Source of the DNA: Procambarus clarkii
Lineage: Eukaryota > Arthropoda > Malacostraca > Decapoda > Cambaridae
Assembly (NCBI RefSeq): GCF_040958095.1
Contig: NC_091209.1
Location: 6,358,740 to 6,422,739, forward strand
Length of the DNA stretch: 64,000 bases
Direction of reading: 5' to 3'
Shown: one piece after another, positions 21,801 to 34,008 of the stretch
Position numbering within the stretch: the stretch's first letter is position 1
How the letters are laid out: each line of letters opens with the position of its first letter
Notes under the pieces: generated by a model
The model's database searches: none
Seen by the model: only the letters and a program-made list of their open reading frames with translations
Told to the model about the DNA's origin: nothing
Made by a program: the position numbers and the translations under genes

Positions 21801-22321
21801 GTTTAGCTTTGCCTCAGATCTTGAAGTTTCTGATAAGTTCTTGATGTATTAATGTTCTTAGCTGCTTATAGGCAGTTAAAGATTACTGTATACTCAACTC
21901 CTCACTTAAAGGCAGATTCTTTGCATAAGTCTTCAGCACTCTCGTGTATTTAGAGGTCAAGATGTGATGGAATCCACATGAAATGAACTCTGTTATCATT
22001 AGTAATTGTGTTGTATTTTTATCTATCTTTTAGGCACGAACATGTTAGATTTGTGTCTTAAGGAGTTGAGATTAATTAAGGCTGATAAATAATCACAATT
22101 AATGTGTCAAGTTTAGAGACATTTACACAAGTAAGTGCAAGAAGTATGACATAAGAAGGTCTGGAAAAATAAGGCGTGGACGATTACTAAATTTTATTTA
22201 AGGTACCGCATAAAACTATTCAGTTTTCTTTGACATTCCGACTATATGGAATATAGAAAATGTTAAAAAAGTGTACCACTAACTACTCTAAATCTGCGTT
22301 CTCTTGTTTAATTATATATTA
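21801..22321. other. AT-rich spacer, no gene seen
   Basis: Nothing recognised; probably further decayed LINE sequence. Confidence 0.4.
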
Positions 22322-23012
22322 TGGTTTTGTTTCCCTTTGACGGGAACAGGAAGCCTGTTAATCGTATTGAGCTCCTTCTAAACCAACGTCTGAGGTAATT
22401 GATATTTAATATAGATCAATATTACCACAACAATTGGAGTTATACTGCTGTTACTATTTAATTGATCAAGACAGACGATTACTAACACATGATTTCATAA
22501 AATTTTTCGGAGTAATATTATAATCCATTAGCGCTGTGTTAATTATTTAATATTTCCCTACGGTAATGTTACTATAGTTTTGGGTAAATCATTATTCATC
22601 CCACATGTAATAGACGATGATTAGATTACTAGTTCAAAATAATTCACTGTGTTGTGGGGACAGGCAGCCAGAGTGTATTCATACACGTTTGGCTTTTATC
22701 GAGCCGATTTATAGGCTTTTTTTATGGAGCCTATAAAGACCTGGGCAAGTTAACAGGCTTCTTGTCCCCGTCAGTTGTTAAACACAAAGGATAATGTAAA
22801 GGAAGACATTTTTAAAGCAGTTAGTGGTACACTTTCAACATTACTCATAGTCTATATTTTTTACAGAAGATTAGATATTTTATTGGGTAACCTAAAGGAA
22901 ATATTGCAGGTTTTTAATAATAATTCATTGTAATAGGGAACAGGCAGTCAATGTATATATATACATGTTAGGCTTATATCGAGGTCCCCTCCCCGTCCTA
23001 GGAAGCAACATG
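22322..23012 (-). mobile_element. Three SINE family C tail fragments
   Basis: At about 22340-22395, 22650-22800 and 22915-23012 the same phrase recurs: GGGACAGGAAGCC or GGGACAGGCAGCC, then TTTGGCTTTTATCGAG or GTTAGGCTTATATCGAGG. These are minus-strand family C tails. The DNA between them is AT-rich without genes. Confidence 0.5.
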
Positions 23013-23039
23013 GGGAGAGAGAGAGGGGGGGGTAACCTA

Positions 23040-23190
23040 TCCACTGCCCCCCATCCAGTGGGCAGCGGTGGATAGGTTACAATCACTTAGTTACTACCTA
23101 CAGTTAGCAAACTGGGGATATTTGGCAAAGATTTCTGGTAGCAGATCATTTTGAATGACATATTTACACATCTCTGGAACATTTGTTATA
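23040..23190 (-). mobile_element. LINE X 3' coding remnant
   Basis: CCCCCCATCCAGTGGGCAGC, GGTGGATAGGTTACAATCAC and TTAGTTACTACCTACAG closely match 53370-53520, the 3' part of LINE X. Confidence 0.75.
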
Positions 23191-23395
23191 GAAATGTCAC
23201 TTGCCAGTTGCGAGCGACGTATATATTGATCATAGGGGTGTTAAACCTCATGGAACCGCCTACCCGCCGAAGTCGTAAAGGCCAAGACATTACTTCAGCT
23301 TTGAAATCCTCACAAAAATTATAAAGACCTTTTAGAAGCCGGCGATTTATTGGTCCCCGTCGAGGCCACTGGAGACCGTGGCCCTCCAAACATCT
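23191..23395 (-). repeat. Interspersed repeat, inverted copy of 20230-20445
   Basis: Minus-strand peptide WPLRLRRVGG matches SSLRLRRVGV at 20340. Probably the same retroelement piece. Confidence 0.5.
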
Positions 23396-23460
23396 GTCCT
23401 GCCCGGGATTGGAACCCGGCTCCCTCGGTTATGGGCTAAGGACGAAGACCACTGTGCTTT
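23396..23460 (-). mobile_element. tRNA-like SINE head fragment
   Basis: On minus there is a B-box-like GGGTTCCAATCCCGGGC preceded by TTAGCCCATAACCGAGGG. No acceptor pairing, so a SINE head remnant rather than a gene. Confidence 0.4.
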
Positions 23461-23542
23461 TTATCTCAAATTTTGTATTAAAATACATTACTGTATTCTT
23501 GTTAGATTTAATACAAGAAAATATTAGCGACTGCATCATGAA

Positions 23543-23614
23543 GCGATGGTGGTATAGTGGTGAGCATAGCTGCCTTCCAAGCAGTTGACCCGGGTTCGAT
23601 TCCCGGCCATCGCA
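23543..23614 (+). tRNA. tRNA-Gly (anticodon TCC)
   Basis: A 72-base cloverleaf. Acceptor arms GCGATGG and CCATCGC pair perfectly, the anticodon arm CTGC-CTTCCAA-GCAG carries TCC at 23576-23578, and the T arm CCGGG-TTCGATT-CCCGG is perfect. A box TGGTATAGTGGTGAGC and B box GGTTCGATTCC are canonical, and a TTTT terminator for RNA polymerase III lies 6 bases downstream (23620-23623). It matches the eukaryotic tRNA-Gly(TCC) consensus almost base for base. No SINE body follows, unlike the degraded copy at 25262, so this is probably a working gene that decodes GGA in cytoplasmic translation. Confidence 0.95.
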
Positions 23615-23734
23615 CATGAGTTTTGTTTCCGCTTTAATCAAATGATAATTCAGTTATACAAATAATGTGCCAATTACAGTTATTCTGGTAATAAGGCTGT
23701 AACCTCGCCTCCACCTTTATGAAGATCTGAGCAT

Positions 23735-23835
23735 GATGGTATAATTAATTGGATTAAGGCAGCGTCTGGGATGCTCTCGGACGCAGGTTCGAACCCTCGT
23801 CACGGCCCTTGTGGATTTGTTCATGATGACATATA
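23735..23835 (+). mobile_element. SINE-like tRNA-derived head
   Basis: GGATTAAGGCAGCGTCTGGG and GGACGCAGGTTCGAACCC form A/B-box-like spacing, followed by GTCACGGCCCTTGTGGATTT. The acceptor stem does not close well. It lies immediately before the next minisatellite. Family unnamed here. Confidence 0.5.
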
Positions 23836-23855
23836 TACGTCTGGACTGTTCACAG

Positions 23856-24955
23856 TCGTGGAGACTAGCAGGGGTCACAGTAGTCCTTGGAGACTAGCAG
23901 GGGGTCACAGTAGTCCTTGGAGACTAGCAGGGGTTCACAGTAGTCCTTGGAGACTAGCAGGGGTCCACAGTAGTCCTTGGAGACTAGCAGGGGTCACAGT
24001 AGTCCTTGGAGACTAGCAGGTGTTCACAGTAGTCCTTGGAGACTAGCAGGGGTTCACAGTAGTCCTTGGAGACTAGCAGGGGTTCACAGTAGTCCTTGGA
24101 GACTAGCAGGGGTCCACAGTAGTCCTTGGAGACTAGCAGGGGGGCCACAGTAGTCCTTGGAGACTAACAGGGGTCCACAGAAGTCCTTGGAGATTAGCAG
24201 GGGTCCACAGTAGACCTTGGAGACTAGCAGGGGGGGCCACAGTAGTCCTTGGAGACTAACAGGGGTCCACAGAAGTCCTTGGAGACTAACAAGTGGTTCA
24301 CAGTAGCCCTTGGAGACTAGCAGGGGGGCCACAGTAGTCCTTGGAGACTAGCAGGGGTCCACAGTAGTCCTTGGAGACTAGCAGGGGTTCACAGTAGTCC
24401 TTGGAGACTAGCAGGGGTCACAGTAGTCCTTGGAGACTAGCAGGGGTTCACAGTAGTCCTTGGAGACTAGCAGGGGGGCCACAGTAGTCCTTGGAGACTA
24501 GCAGGGGTCATAGTAGCCCTTGGAGACTAGCAGGGGGGCCACAGTTGTCCTTGGAGACTAACAGGGGTCCACAGAAGTCCTTGGAGACTAACAGGGGTTC
24601 ACAGTAGCCCTTGGAGACTAGCAGGGGGGCCACAGTAGTCCTTGGAGACTAGCAGGGGTCCACAGAAGTCCTTGGAGACTAACAGGGGTCCACAGAAGTC
24701 CTTGGAGACTGACAGGGGTTCACAGTAGCCCTTGGAGACTAGCAGGGGGGCCACAGTAGTCCTTGGAGACTAGCAGGGGGGCCACAGTAGTCCTTGGAGA
24801 CTAACAGGGGTCCACAGAAGTCCTTGGAGACTAACAGGGGTTCACAGTAGCCCTTGGAGACTAGCAGGGGGGCCACAGTAGTCCTTGGAGACTAGCAGGG
24901 GGGGCCACAGTAGCCCTTGGAGACTAGCAGGGGTCACAGTAGTCCTTAGAGACTT
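23856..24955. repeat. 30-bp minisatellite, about 36 copies
   Basis: The unit reads GGAGACTAGCAGGGGTCCAC then AGTAGTCCTT, varying 29-32 bp through the G run and CCAC/TCAC. Variant pairs (AGAAGTCC with CTAACAG; AGTAGCCC with GGGGGGCC) recur in order from about 24140, suggesting multi-unit duplications of roughly 90 bp. Confidence 0.95.
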
Positions 24956-25152
24956 CTGTAGCTTCGGAAATAGACTTTTCTCAGTTGTATTGATAAAGGA
25001 GTCACTCAAAATGTTTCTGTTAATTCGTTCTTGTTCTCCTTTTCCTCTATTCTACGTGAGCGCTCGTCTCTGACTCCTCTTTATCCACTCTACTCGTATT
25101 CTCCTGTGTTTTGTCTGGCGGTAACCACCAGAGAGTGAGTCAGCAGAGTCAT

Positions 25153-25167
25153 TCACCCCACACCTGC

Positions 25168-25256
<89 letters not shown>
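25153..25256. repeat. (CA)n tract
   Basis: About 51 CA dinucleotides, directly followed by the tRNA-Gly SINE. Confidence 0.97.
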
Positions 25257-25257
<1 letters not shown>

Positions 25258-25261
25258 ACAA

Positions 25262-25419
25262 GCGACGGTGGTATAGTGGTGAGCATAGCTGCCTTCCAAG
25301 CAGGTGACCCGGGTTCGATTCCCGGCCATCGGAGAGGTGTTTTCAGTTGATTGACAGTTGAGAGGCGGGACCAAAGAGCCAGAGCTCAATCCCCGCAAGC
25401 ACAATTAGATGAGTACACA
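25262..25419 (+). mobile_element. Short SINE: tRNA-Gly head plus LINE tail
   Basis: The first 73 bases are a tRNA-Gly(TCC)-like sequence almost identical to the gene at 23543, but with mismatches in the acceptor arm (GCGACGG against CCATCGG) and AGGTGACC for AGTTGACC. It runs through GAGGTGTTTTCA into GTTGATTGACAGTTGAGAGG and on to GCACAATTAGATGAGTACAC, the 3' tail of the AC-tailed LINE. At 158 bp it is a minimal tRNA-head/LINE-tail SINE, inserted next to (CA)n. Confidence 0.85.
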
Positions 25420-25436
25420 TATATCAATGTGTATAT

Positions 25437-25600
25437 GCAGGTCCTCGCGGCCGAGCGAACAGCGTTCGGAATTCGAAATCCACCGACCTGTGTTCGATTC
25501 CCGGCTGTGGCAGAAATATAAAGATTTTTTCCCCCCTGGTACTTCTGTTCACCTAACAGTAATTAGGTATCAGAGAGCGAGACAGAGAGATGAGTATATA
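25437..25600 (+). mobile_element. SINE with tRNA-like head, partial
   Basis: Head GTCCTCGCGGCCGAGCGAAC (A box) and GTGTTCGATTCCCGGC (B box), then a short centre resembling the shared domain (TCTGTTCACCTAACAGTAA, TTAGGTATCAGAGAG). The tail is missing or unrelated. Confidence 0.65.
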
Positions 25601-25979
25601 TAGATGATATGATAAGGAAAAACAGGAATTCAGACCATTTTATCCTATTATGTCCTACTGAAATTGTAGAGGTAATTGGGTTCTAGCTCCTGGTCTACTT
25701 CATTACGTGTCCTATACTTCTCACGTAACATAAGAACCATAGGATGAACGAACTCTTAGGTATTTTGTATGTCTCGGACAGGTTACCTCTTGTCTCGACC
25801 TTCCTCAAAAACCTACCAAACGCTCTCTGTCCGACTTTTTAAACAATTACTTATGTGCGTGTGTAGTTGGGGTTCCTCGTTCAAGCTGCATACTGAAGGA
25901 CTGGTCTGCCGTATGTTGTCTTTGTGATAGCTTTATCTACCTCTCATAGTGGTGGTTGGTACTGGGTGTACTGGCAAAT
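25601..25979. other. Unique spacer, no gene seen
   Basis: No recognisable feature. Confidence 0.5.
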
Positions 25980-26590
25980 GCTGGAACAAGGAACTGGGAT
26001 ATGAGAACAATGAGCTGGGATATGAGAACAAGGAGCTGGGATATGAGAACAAGAAGCTGGGATATGAGAACAAGGAGCTGGGATATGAGAACAAGGAGCT
26101 GGGATATGAGAACAAGGAGCTGGGATATGAGAACAAGGAGCTGGGATATGAGAACAAGGAGCTGGGATATGAGAACAAGGAGCTGGGATATGAGAACAAG
26201 GAGCTGGGATATGAGGACAAGGAGCTGGGATATGAGAACGAGCTGGGATATGAAGACAAGGAGCTGGGATATGAGGACAAGGAGCTGGGATATGAGGACA
26301 AGGAGCTGGGATATAAGAACAATGAGCTGGGATATAAGAACAATGAGCTGGGATATGACGACAAGGAGCTGGGATATAAGAACAATGAGCTGGGATATAA
26401 GAACAATGAGCTGGGATATGAGGACAAGGAGCTGGGATATGAGGACAAGACGCTGGGATATGAGGACAAGGAGCTGGGATATGAGGACAAGGAGGTAGGA
26501 TATGAGGACAAGACGCTGGGATATGAGGACAAGACGCTGGGATATGAGGACAAGACGCTGGTATATGAGGACAAGGACTTTGGAATATGA
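25980..26590. repeat. 21-bp minisatellite, about 29 copies
   Basis: The unit is GAGCTGGGATATGAGAACAAG or variants with GAGGACAAG, ATAAGAACAAT and AAGACGCTGG. It encodes ELGYENK heptads on plus and is open in several frames on both strands. Left units carry AACAAG, right units GACAAG/GACGCTG, a clear directional gradient. I see no exon structure around it. Confidence 0.96.
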
Positions 26591-26619
26591 GGACAGAGTG
26601 AATGAATTGGTGCCAACCA

Positions 26620-26695
26620 CTTGGATCACAGGGATCGAACGTCGACCTTGCTAGAAGCAAGACCATAATAGGGGCACTGTTATCACACAGGAATT
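26620..26695 (-). mobile_element. Degraded tRNA-like head (Arg-TCT-like)
   Basis: On minus: TTGCTTCTAGCAAG forms an anticodon-like arm and GACGTTCGATCCCTG a T-arm-like piece. Acceptor pairing is poor, so probably a SINE head relic. Confidence 0.35.
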
Positions 26696-27084
26696 AGGAT
26701 GCATTTTATTCTGCCAATTATATAAAAAACGGCAATAGATTCTGACGAAGTCTCAGAAACGTTACAAGACGGCCTAAATAGACCTTCAAACTTGGCAGAT
26801 GTAGTTAAGTGATGATAAAGAAACAGCTCTAAGCCCACATACACAAAATGAAAATAACAGAAATCGGAGTAATAATACTGAAATTGTTTTTAACGAAATA
26901 GGATCCGAGAGTGGTGATAAGAAGGCTCTCAAACACACTAGAAAATAATTCATAAATGTTATAAATATACAAAGCCGTTATTAGAATTCATATCTAGATT
27001 GGTTAGAGTAAAGCATTCATTCTAGAGATTCTAGTAAAGAATTGTAATGTTATCTTACATCTCTATTCTGATTTTGTGAAGCTA
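26696..27084. other. AT-rich spacer, no gene seen
   Basis: Near 26737 CTGACGAAGTCTCAGAAACG resembles a hammerhead core with stem II lost; not called. Confidence 0.4.
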
Positions 27085-27410
27085 AACTTGAATGCAAGCT
27101 GACTAGCTGACTAATTCCTGAGTACCTATAGAGGCATTAGGGGAAAGGAAATATGCCGAACCATGTCTAACCCGCACAGGGATTCGAACCCGAAATTCTC
27201 GATTGTGCGTCAAGAACAAACCCGTGTGTACCACCGGTACCCGGTATTGCTGGTGGTCCTAGTACCCTTGCACTGGTGGCGGACCATGGCGGACCATGGT
27301 TTATGGTGGACCATGGTGGCCCACACCTAACTTGAGGTGATTTCGAGGCTTAACGACCCCGCGGCCCGGTCGTCGACCAGGCCTCCAGGTTGACGACAAG
27401 CACCTAACAA
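27085..27410 (-). mobile_element. Two SINE fragments
   Basis: 27085-27240 is a family C-like minus fragment with a B-box-like GGGATTCGAACCC and TTGTGCGTCAAG. 27335-27410 is the GC-rich tail of family A on minus (CCCCGCGGCCCGGTCGTCGA). Confidence 0.55.
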
Positions 27411-27528
27411 CTCCAGTAGTCTCAGGGGCTATGTCATGATCCTGGGGAGGGCCTCATGCCACTCATCCCATACTGATCCAAGGACAAAACTTGTGTGTGA
27501 AGCCATCATGTTGAGGACTGGTGTGTGG

Positions 27529-27690
27529 GGCGGCGTGAAGGATGGCCGTGGAGGCCTGTAATGCCTCGCTGTCACCCCGGCACCAGGGAGACAACACAGG
27601 CTCACGGAGGGCGGCGTGAAGGATGGCCGTGGAGGCCTGTAATGCCTCGCTGTCACCCCGGCACCAGGGAGACAACACAGGCTCACGGAG
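27529..27690. repeat. 81-bp tandem duplication
   Basis: Two near-identical copies (27529-27609 and 27610-27690) containing CGGCGTGAAGGATGGCCGTG and CACCAGGGAGACAACACAGG. Confidence 0.93.
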
Positions 27691-27810
27691 GAACACCTAA
27701 TGACTTACATGACCAGGGTAAACAAGTGGTAAGAGACCTCGTAACCATTGGAACCTTCGTCGTAAGTCCCGTCCCAGCCGGGTTGTCGCAGTGATGCTTT
27801 TCATGTGGGA

Positions 27811-28563
27811 GGGGTCTGTGGGAGAGCGGCAAGGTGGAGGGGTCTGTGGGAGAGAGGCAAGGTGGAGGGGTCTGTGGGAGAGAGGCAAGGTGGAGGGGTC
27901 TGTGGGAGAGCGGCAAGGTGGAGGGGTCTGTGGGAGAGAGGCAAGGGAGGGGGTCTGTGGGAGAGCGGCAAGGGAGGGGTCTGTGGGAGAGCGGCAAGGG
28001 AGGGGTCTGTGGCAGAGAGGCAAGGGAGGGGTCTGTGGGAGAGCGGCAAGGGAGGGGTCTGTGGGAGAGAGGCAAGGGAGGGGTCTGTGGGAGAGAGGCA
28101 AGGGAGGGGTCTGTGGGAGAGAGGCAAGGGAGGGGTCTGTGGGAGAGAGGCAAGGTGGAGGGGTCTGTGGGAGAGAGACAAGGTGGAGGGGTCTGTGGGA
28201 GAGAGACAAGGTGGAGGGGTCTGTGGCAGAGAGACAAGGTGGAGGGGTCTGTGGGAGAGAGGCAAGGGAGGGGTCTGTGGGAGAGAGGCAAGGTGGAGGG
28301 GTCTGTGGCAGAGAGGCAAGGGAGGGGTCTGTGGGAGAGAGGCAAGGGAGGGGTCTGTGGGAGAGAGGCAAGGTGGAGGGGTCTGTCGGAGAGAGGCAAG
28401 GTGGAGGGGTCTGTGGGAGAGAGGCAAGGTGGAGGGGTCTGTGGGAGAGAGACAAGGTGGAGGGGTCTGTGGGAGAGAGACAAGGTGGAGGGGTCTGTGG
28501 GAGAGAGGCAAGGTGGAGGGGTCTGTGGCAGAGAGACAAGGTGGAGGGGTCTGTGGCAGAGAG
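27811..28563. repeat. 25/28-bp minisatellite, truncated by gap
   Basis: The unit is GAGGGGTCTGTGGGAGAGAG then GCAAGGTG (28 bp), or a 25-bp form without GTG. Short and long units lie in runs. The array is still running when the N block begins, so its true length is unknown. Confidence 0.95.
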
Positions 28564-29063
28564 NNNNNNNNNNNNNNNNNNNNNNNNNNNNNNNNNNNNN
28601 NNNNNNNNNNNNNNNNNNNNNNNNNNNNNNNNNNNNNNNNNNNNNNNNNNNNNNNNNNNNNNNNNNNNNNNNNNNNNNNNNNNNNNNNNNNNNNNNNNNN
28701 NNNNNNNNNNNNNNNNNNNNNNNNNNNNNNNNNNNNNNNNNNNNNNNNNNNNNNNNNNNNNNNNNNNNNNNNNNNNNNNNNNNNNNNNNNNNNNNNNNNN
28801 NNNNNNNNNNNNNNNNNNNNNNNNNNNNNNNNNNNNNNNNNNNNNNNNNNNNNNNNNNNNNNNNNNNNNNNNNNNNNNNNNNNNNNNNNNNNNNNNNNNN
28901 NNNNNNNNNNNNNNNNNNNNNNNNNNNNNNNNNNNNNNNNNNNNNNNNNNNNNNNNNNNNNNNNNNNNNNNNNNNNNNNNNNNNNNNNNNNNNNNNNNNN
29001 NNNNNNNNNNNNNNNNNNNNNNNNNNNNNNNNNNNNNNNNNNNNNNNNNNNNNNNNNNNNNNN
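28564..29063. other. Assembly gap, 500 N
   Basis: Exactly 500 N, a conventional placeholder. The left side is inside a minisatellite, the right side is unrelated unique sequence, so the array end is missing. Confidence 0.99.
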
Positions 29064-29267
29064 TTTGATCTCCAGAGGTTGAGTTTCAACTCTTGGCTCC
29101 CCACCTCGTACCAATGGATTGCTTGGCTTAGCTGGTCATTTTCTCTTAGTACCTTGGGATATGTTCTTATGAAAGTGAGGAAAGTGTCAGACTTCACTCG
29201 AATTTATTCTATTCTGTTCTCACCTACCTCAGTTCACTTATCCAACACATACATACATGAATGAATC

Positions 29268-29345
29268 CTGCGTCACACCTCTATCCCACCTGCGTCACAC
29301 CTCTATCCCACCTGCGTCACACCTCTATCCCACCTGCGTCAAGTT
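29268..29345. repeat. 23-bp tandem repeat, 3 copies
   Basis: CCTGCGTCACACCTCTATCC then CAC repeated three times. Confidence 0.9.
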
Positions 29346-29673
29346 CACCCCCCGCCCTCAGCTCCGACTAAACACATCCTCAACTTCCTACACACACGAC
29401 TCGACACACACACACACCTGACCGCGGGGAACAGATATGGGTACAAGGAGAACCTCATATTAGTTGTAATTCAACGGCAAGTCTGGGAGGCAAGGAATCT
29501 CCCGCGCTCCTTCAATTTGCTGAACGATGTTCAAAAGTTTCAACAAATAGGAAAGGTGTCAACTAATTATATAATATTGCCTTGTATAACGATTGGTGAT
29601 TATGGAGGGGAGGGGATAGTGTTGGGGAGTAGGGGGAAGGATGACTGTGGGCCTGAGAGAGGATTGGGCAGTT

Positions 29674-29676
<3 letters not shown>

Positions 29677-29724
<48 letters not shown>

Positions 29725-29790
29725 TTCCTAAGTATACAGTATATATATATTCCTATATATAGTTCCTATATATACAGTATATATATATAG
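29677..29790. repeat. (TA)n and TA-rich cluster
   Basis: About 22 TA units then shorter TATATA blocks separated by CAGTTCCTAAG-type phrases. Confidence 0.9.
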
Positions 29791-29793
29791 TTC

Positions 29794-29895
29794 CTAAGTA
29801 AATTATTAAGTAAAGTCAGCCAGGATGTGCTATTTGCAGAGTTACTAAGTAAATTATTAAGTAAAGTCAGCCAGGATGTGCTATTTGCAGAGTTA
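29794..29895. repeat. 51-bp tandem duplication
   Basis: CTAAGTAAATTATTAAGTAA followed by AGTCAGCCAGGATGTGC occurs twice, 51 bp apart. Confidence 0.93.
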
Positions 29896-30635
29896 CTAAT
29901 TACTAATTACTAGTCTTTTGCTGGGTTACCTTTATGCTTCTCCCCTTCCTGTCTAGGTATGTTTAGGTATGGCTAGCGGTGCGCGAGCCGCGGCTTATCG
30001 GTTGCCCCCCCCCCTGGTTCCCTGTTTACTCGGTCTCGCCTGCTTACTTCCGCATTCTTCCATCCCATTCTACGTTATCGCCTCTCGCTTTTGGGCCTAT
30101 GTCCTTTCTCAGACCGGGTTGTGTGCCGTCCAGCGCGCCTCGGCGACGTTATCTTCTCTTCGGCCCTCTGTCATTTCCGCCCCCCCAGCCGTGCGGGCTC
30201 GCCTGTGGGAAACGTCCCCTTGGTTCCTCCTACGTCTGCGTATCTGTTAAATTTGTTATTGTTGGACTCGCAATTTGATTTGTATTTATTACGGCAAATT
30301 TTTCTCCCGCAATTTACTCTTTGTTTAAGTTTCACGTTCAATTTGTTATTAAGGGACTATCAATTAGGATTTGTATTAATCTATTGCTTTGCCTCTGTGC
30401 CTTTAAGTTATTTTCAGCTAGGGTACGCTAGTTGCAGTGCATTCGGGTGGGCCCCACCCCCCCACAATTTTTTTTTCCTCTGGTCATTTCGTCCTATTAC
30501 ACTCGTTTCCCTCATTATATGTTCTGAATATTGTGCATTATATTTGACCACCCATTCTTCATCGTATCGACAGTACATTAAGTTACATTTGGACGCTACC
30601 GAGAAGTTTAGCTCCAATGTAGCTCCAATTTAGCT
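29896..30635. other. Spacer with CT-rich open frames, no gene established
   Basis: An open plus frame of 180 codons (30091-30633) shows no family I recognise. It ends against a LINE tail, so it may be retroelement-derived. Confidence 0.35.
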
Positions 30636-32381
<1,746 letters not shown>

Positions 32382-32392
32382 TGTGTGTGTGT

Positions 32393-33283
32393 GGATGACG
32401 GATGCGGATGACGCAAAGTTGATGAGAAGAGTTGTGACAGATGAGGATTGCAGGATCCTCCAAGAGGACCTGAACAGGTTGCAGAGATGGTCAGAGAAAT
32501 GGCTACTAGAATTCAACACGAGCAAATGTAAAGTTATGGAAATGGGACTAGGAGATAGGAGACCAAAGGGACAGTACACAATGAAGGGGAACAGCCTACC
32601 TGTAACGACGCGTGAAAGAGACCTGGGGGTGGACGTAACACCTAATCCATCTCCTGAGGCACATATAAATAGGATAACGACAGCAGCGTACTCTACACTG
32701 GCAAAAGTTAGAACATCATTCAGAAACCTAAGTAAGGAGGCATTTAGGGCGCTTTACACTGCCTACGTAAGGCAAGTCTTAGAGTATGCCTCCTCATCAT
32801 GGAGTCCCCATCTGAAGAAGCATATAATGAAACTGGAAAAGGTTCAGAGGTTTGCAACGAGACTCGTCCCAGAGCTACGAGGGATGGGGTATGAGGAGCG
32901 CCTGAGGGAACTGTGCCTTACGACACTAGAAAGAAGAAGGGAGAGGGGGGACATGATAGGAACGTATAAGATACTCAGAGGGATTGACAGAGTGGACATA
33001 GACGAAATGTTCACACGGAATAGTAACAGAACGAGGGGACATGGATGGAAGCTTGAAACTCAGATGAGTCACAGAGATGTTAGGAAGTTTTCTTTTAGCG
33101 TGAGAGTAGTGGGGAAATGGAATGCACTTCAAGAACAGGTTGTGGAAGCAAATACTATTCATAATTTTAAAACCAGGTATGATAGGGAAATGGGACAGGA
33201 GTCATTGCTGTAAACAACCGATGCTCGAAAGGCGGGATCCAAGAGTCAATGCTCGATCCTGCAGACACAACTAGGTGAGTACA
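32393..33283 (+). mobile_element. AC-tailed LINE, 5'-truncated copy with open frame
   Basis: The open frame to 33213 begins inside the reverse transcriptase catalytic box (ADDAKLMRRV in place of FADDAK) and keeps the thumb and C-terminal region (LLEFNTSKCKVMEMG, RDLGVDVTPNPSPEAH, RFATRLVPELRGMGYEERL, RGDMIGTYKILRGIDRV). It is clearly the same family as the intact ORF2 at 35109 but diverged. The 3' tail CGAAAGGCGGGATCCAAGAG to ACAACTAGGTGAGTAC closes the copy. The truncation point lies against a (CA)n/(GT)n tract. No independent function expected. Confidence 0.9.
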
Positions 33284-33424
33284 GGTTATAGAGGCAAACG
33301 CCATTCATAAATTTAAAAGCAGGTATGATAGCGAAATAGGTCAGGAGTCATTCACACAACCAACAGCTAGGAAAGCCGAGTCCAAGAGCTGGAGCTCGAT
33401 CCTGCAGGCACAAATAGGTGATTA

Positions 33425-33427
<3 letters not shown>
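33284..33427 (+). mobile_element. AC-tailed LINE, 3' end only
   Basis: Starts in the last codons of ORF2 (VIEANAIHKFKSRYDSEI) and runs through the tail (AAAGCCGAGTCCAAGAGCTG, GCAGGCACAAATAGGTGATT) into (AC)n. It is joined directly to the tail of the previous copy. Confidence 0.88.

Positions 33428-33500
<73 letters not shown>
33428..33500. repeat. (CA)n tract
   Basis: About 36 CA units after the LINE tail. Confidence 0.97.
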
Positions 33501-33501
<1 letters not shown>

Positions 33502-33503
33502 CT

Positions 33504-33506
<3 letters not shown>

Positions 33507-33593
<87 letters not shown>

Positions 33594-33891
33594 TCTCTCT
33601 CTCTCTCTCCCTCCCTCCCTCCCCCTCTCCCTCCCTCTCTTTCCTTCCCCCTCCCTCTCTTTCCTTCCCCCTCCCTCTCTGCCCACACACACACACACAC
33701 ACCTCCCCCCCTCTCTCCCTTACCCGCTCTCTCCCTCACACCGCTCTCTTCCTCATCCACTCTCTCCCTCTCCTCTCCCTCCCGCCTCTCTCTCCATCTC
33801 CTCCCCCCCCCTCCCCTTCTACCTTCTTCTCACTTCAGTGGAAGGGTCGGATCCCCCCCCACCCACCCATTTATCTCTCCCTTTATCACTC

Positions 33892-33965
<74 letters not shown>
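33507..33965. repeat. (CT)n tracts and pyrimidine-rich stretch, putative LINE 5' UTR
   Basis: (CT)n at 33507-33588 and 33893-33965, with C- and CT-rich sequence between, and CACTTCAGTGGAAGGGTCGG at 33831. It lies immediately upstream of ORF1 and probably includes the LINE 5' UTR, though the exact 5' end cannot be placed. Confidence 0.6.
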
Positions 33966-33967
<2 letters not shown>

Positions 33968-34008
33968 CCTCTCTCTCTCTCTCCCTCCCCCATCCCAACA
34001 GGGTCAAG

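Noticed and set aside
25262-25334. Second functional tRNA-Gly gene
   Set aside because: Acceptor arm has two mismatches and the sequence runs into a LINE tail, so it is a SINE head.
25949-26590. 213-codon plus frame of ELGYENK heptads
   Set aside because: The 21-bp period keeps several frames open on both strands; heptads look coiled-coil-like by coincidence. No exon borders seen.
26730-26765. Hammerhead ribozyme
   Set aside because: CTGACGA and GAAACG are present but stem II cannot form in this copy; at best a decayed motif.
27683-29264. Frames of 400-500 codons spanning the N block
   Set aside because: Extended artificially through undetermined bases; the rest is minisatellite.
32900-33210. 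Separate host gene for a nucleic-acid-binding protein
   Set aside because: Peptide order matches the C-terminal end of the intact LINE ORF2 nearby.
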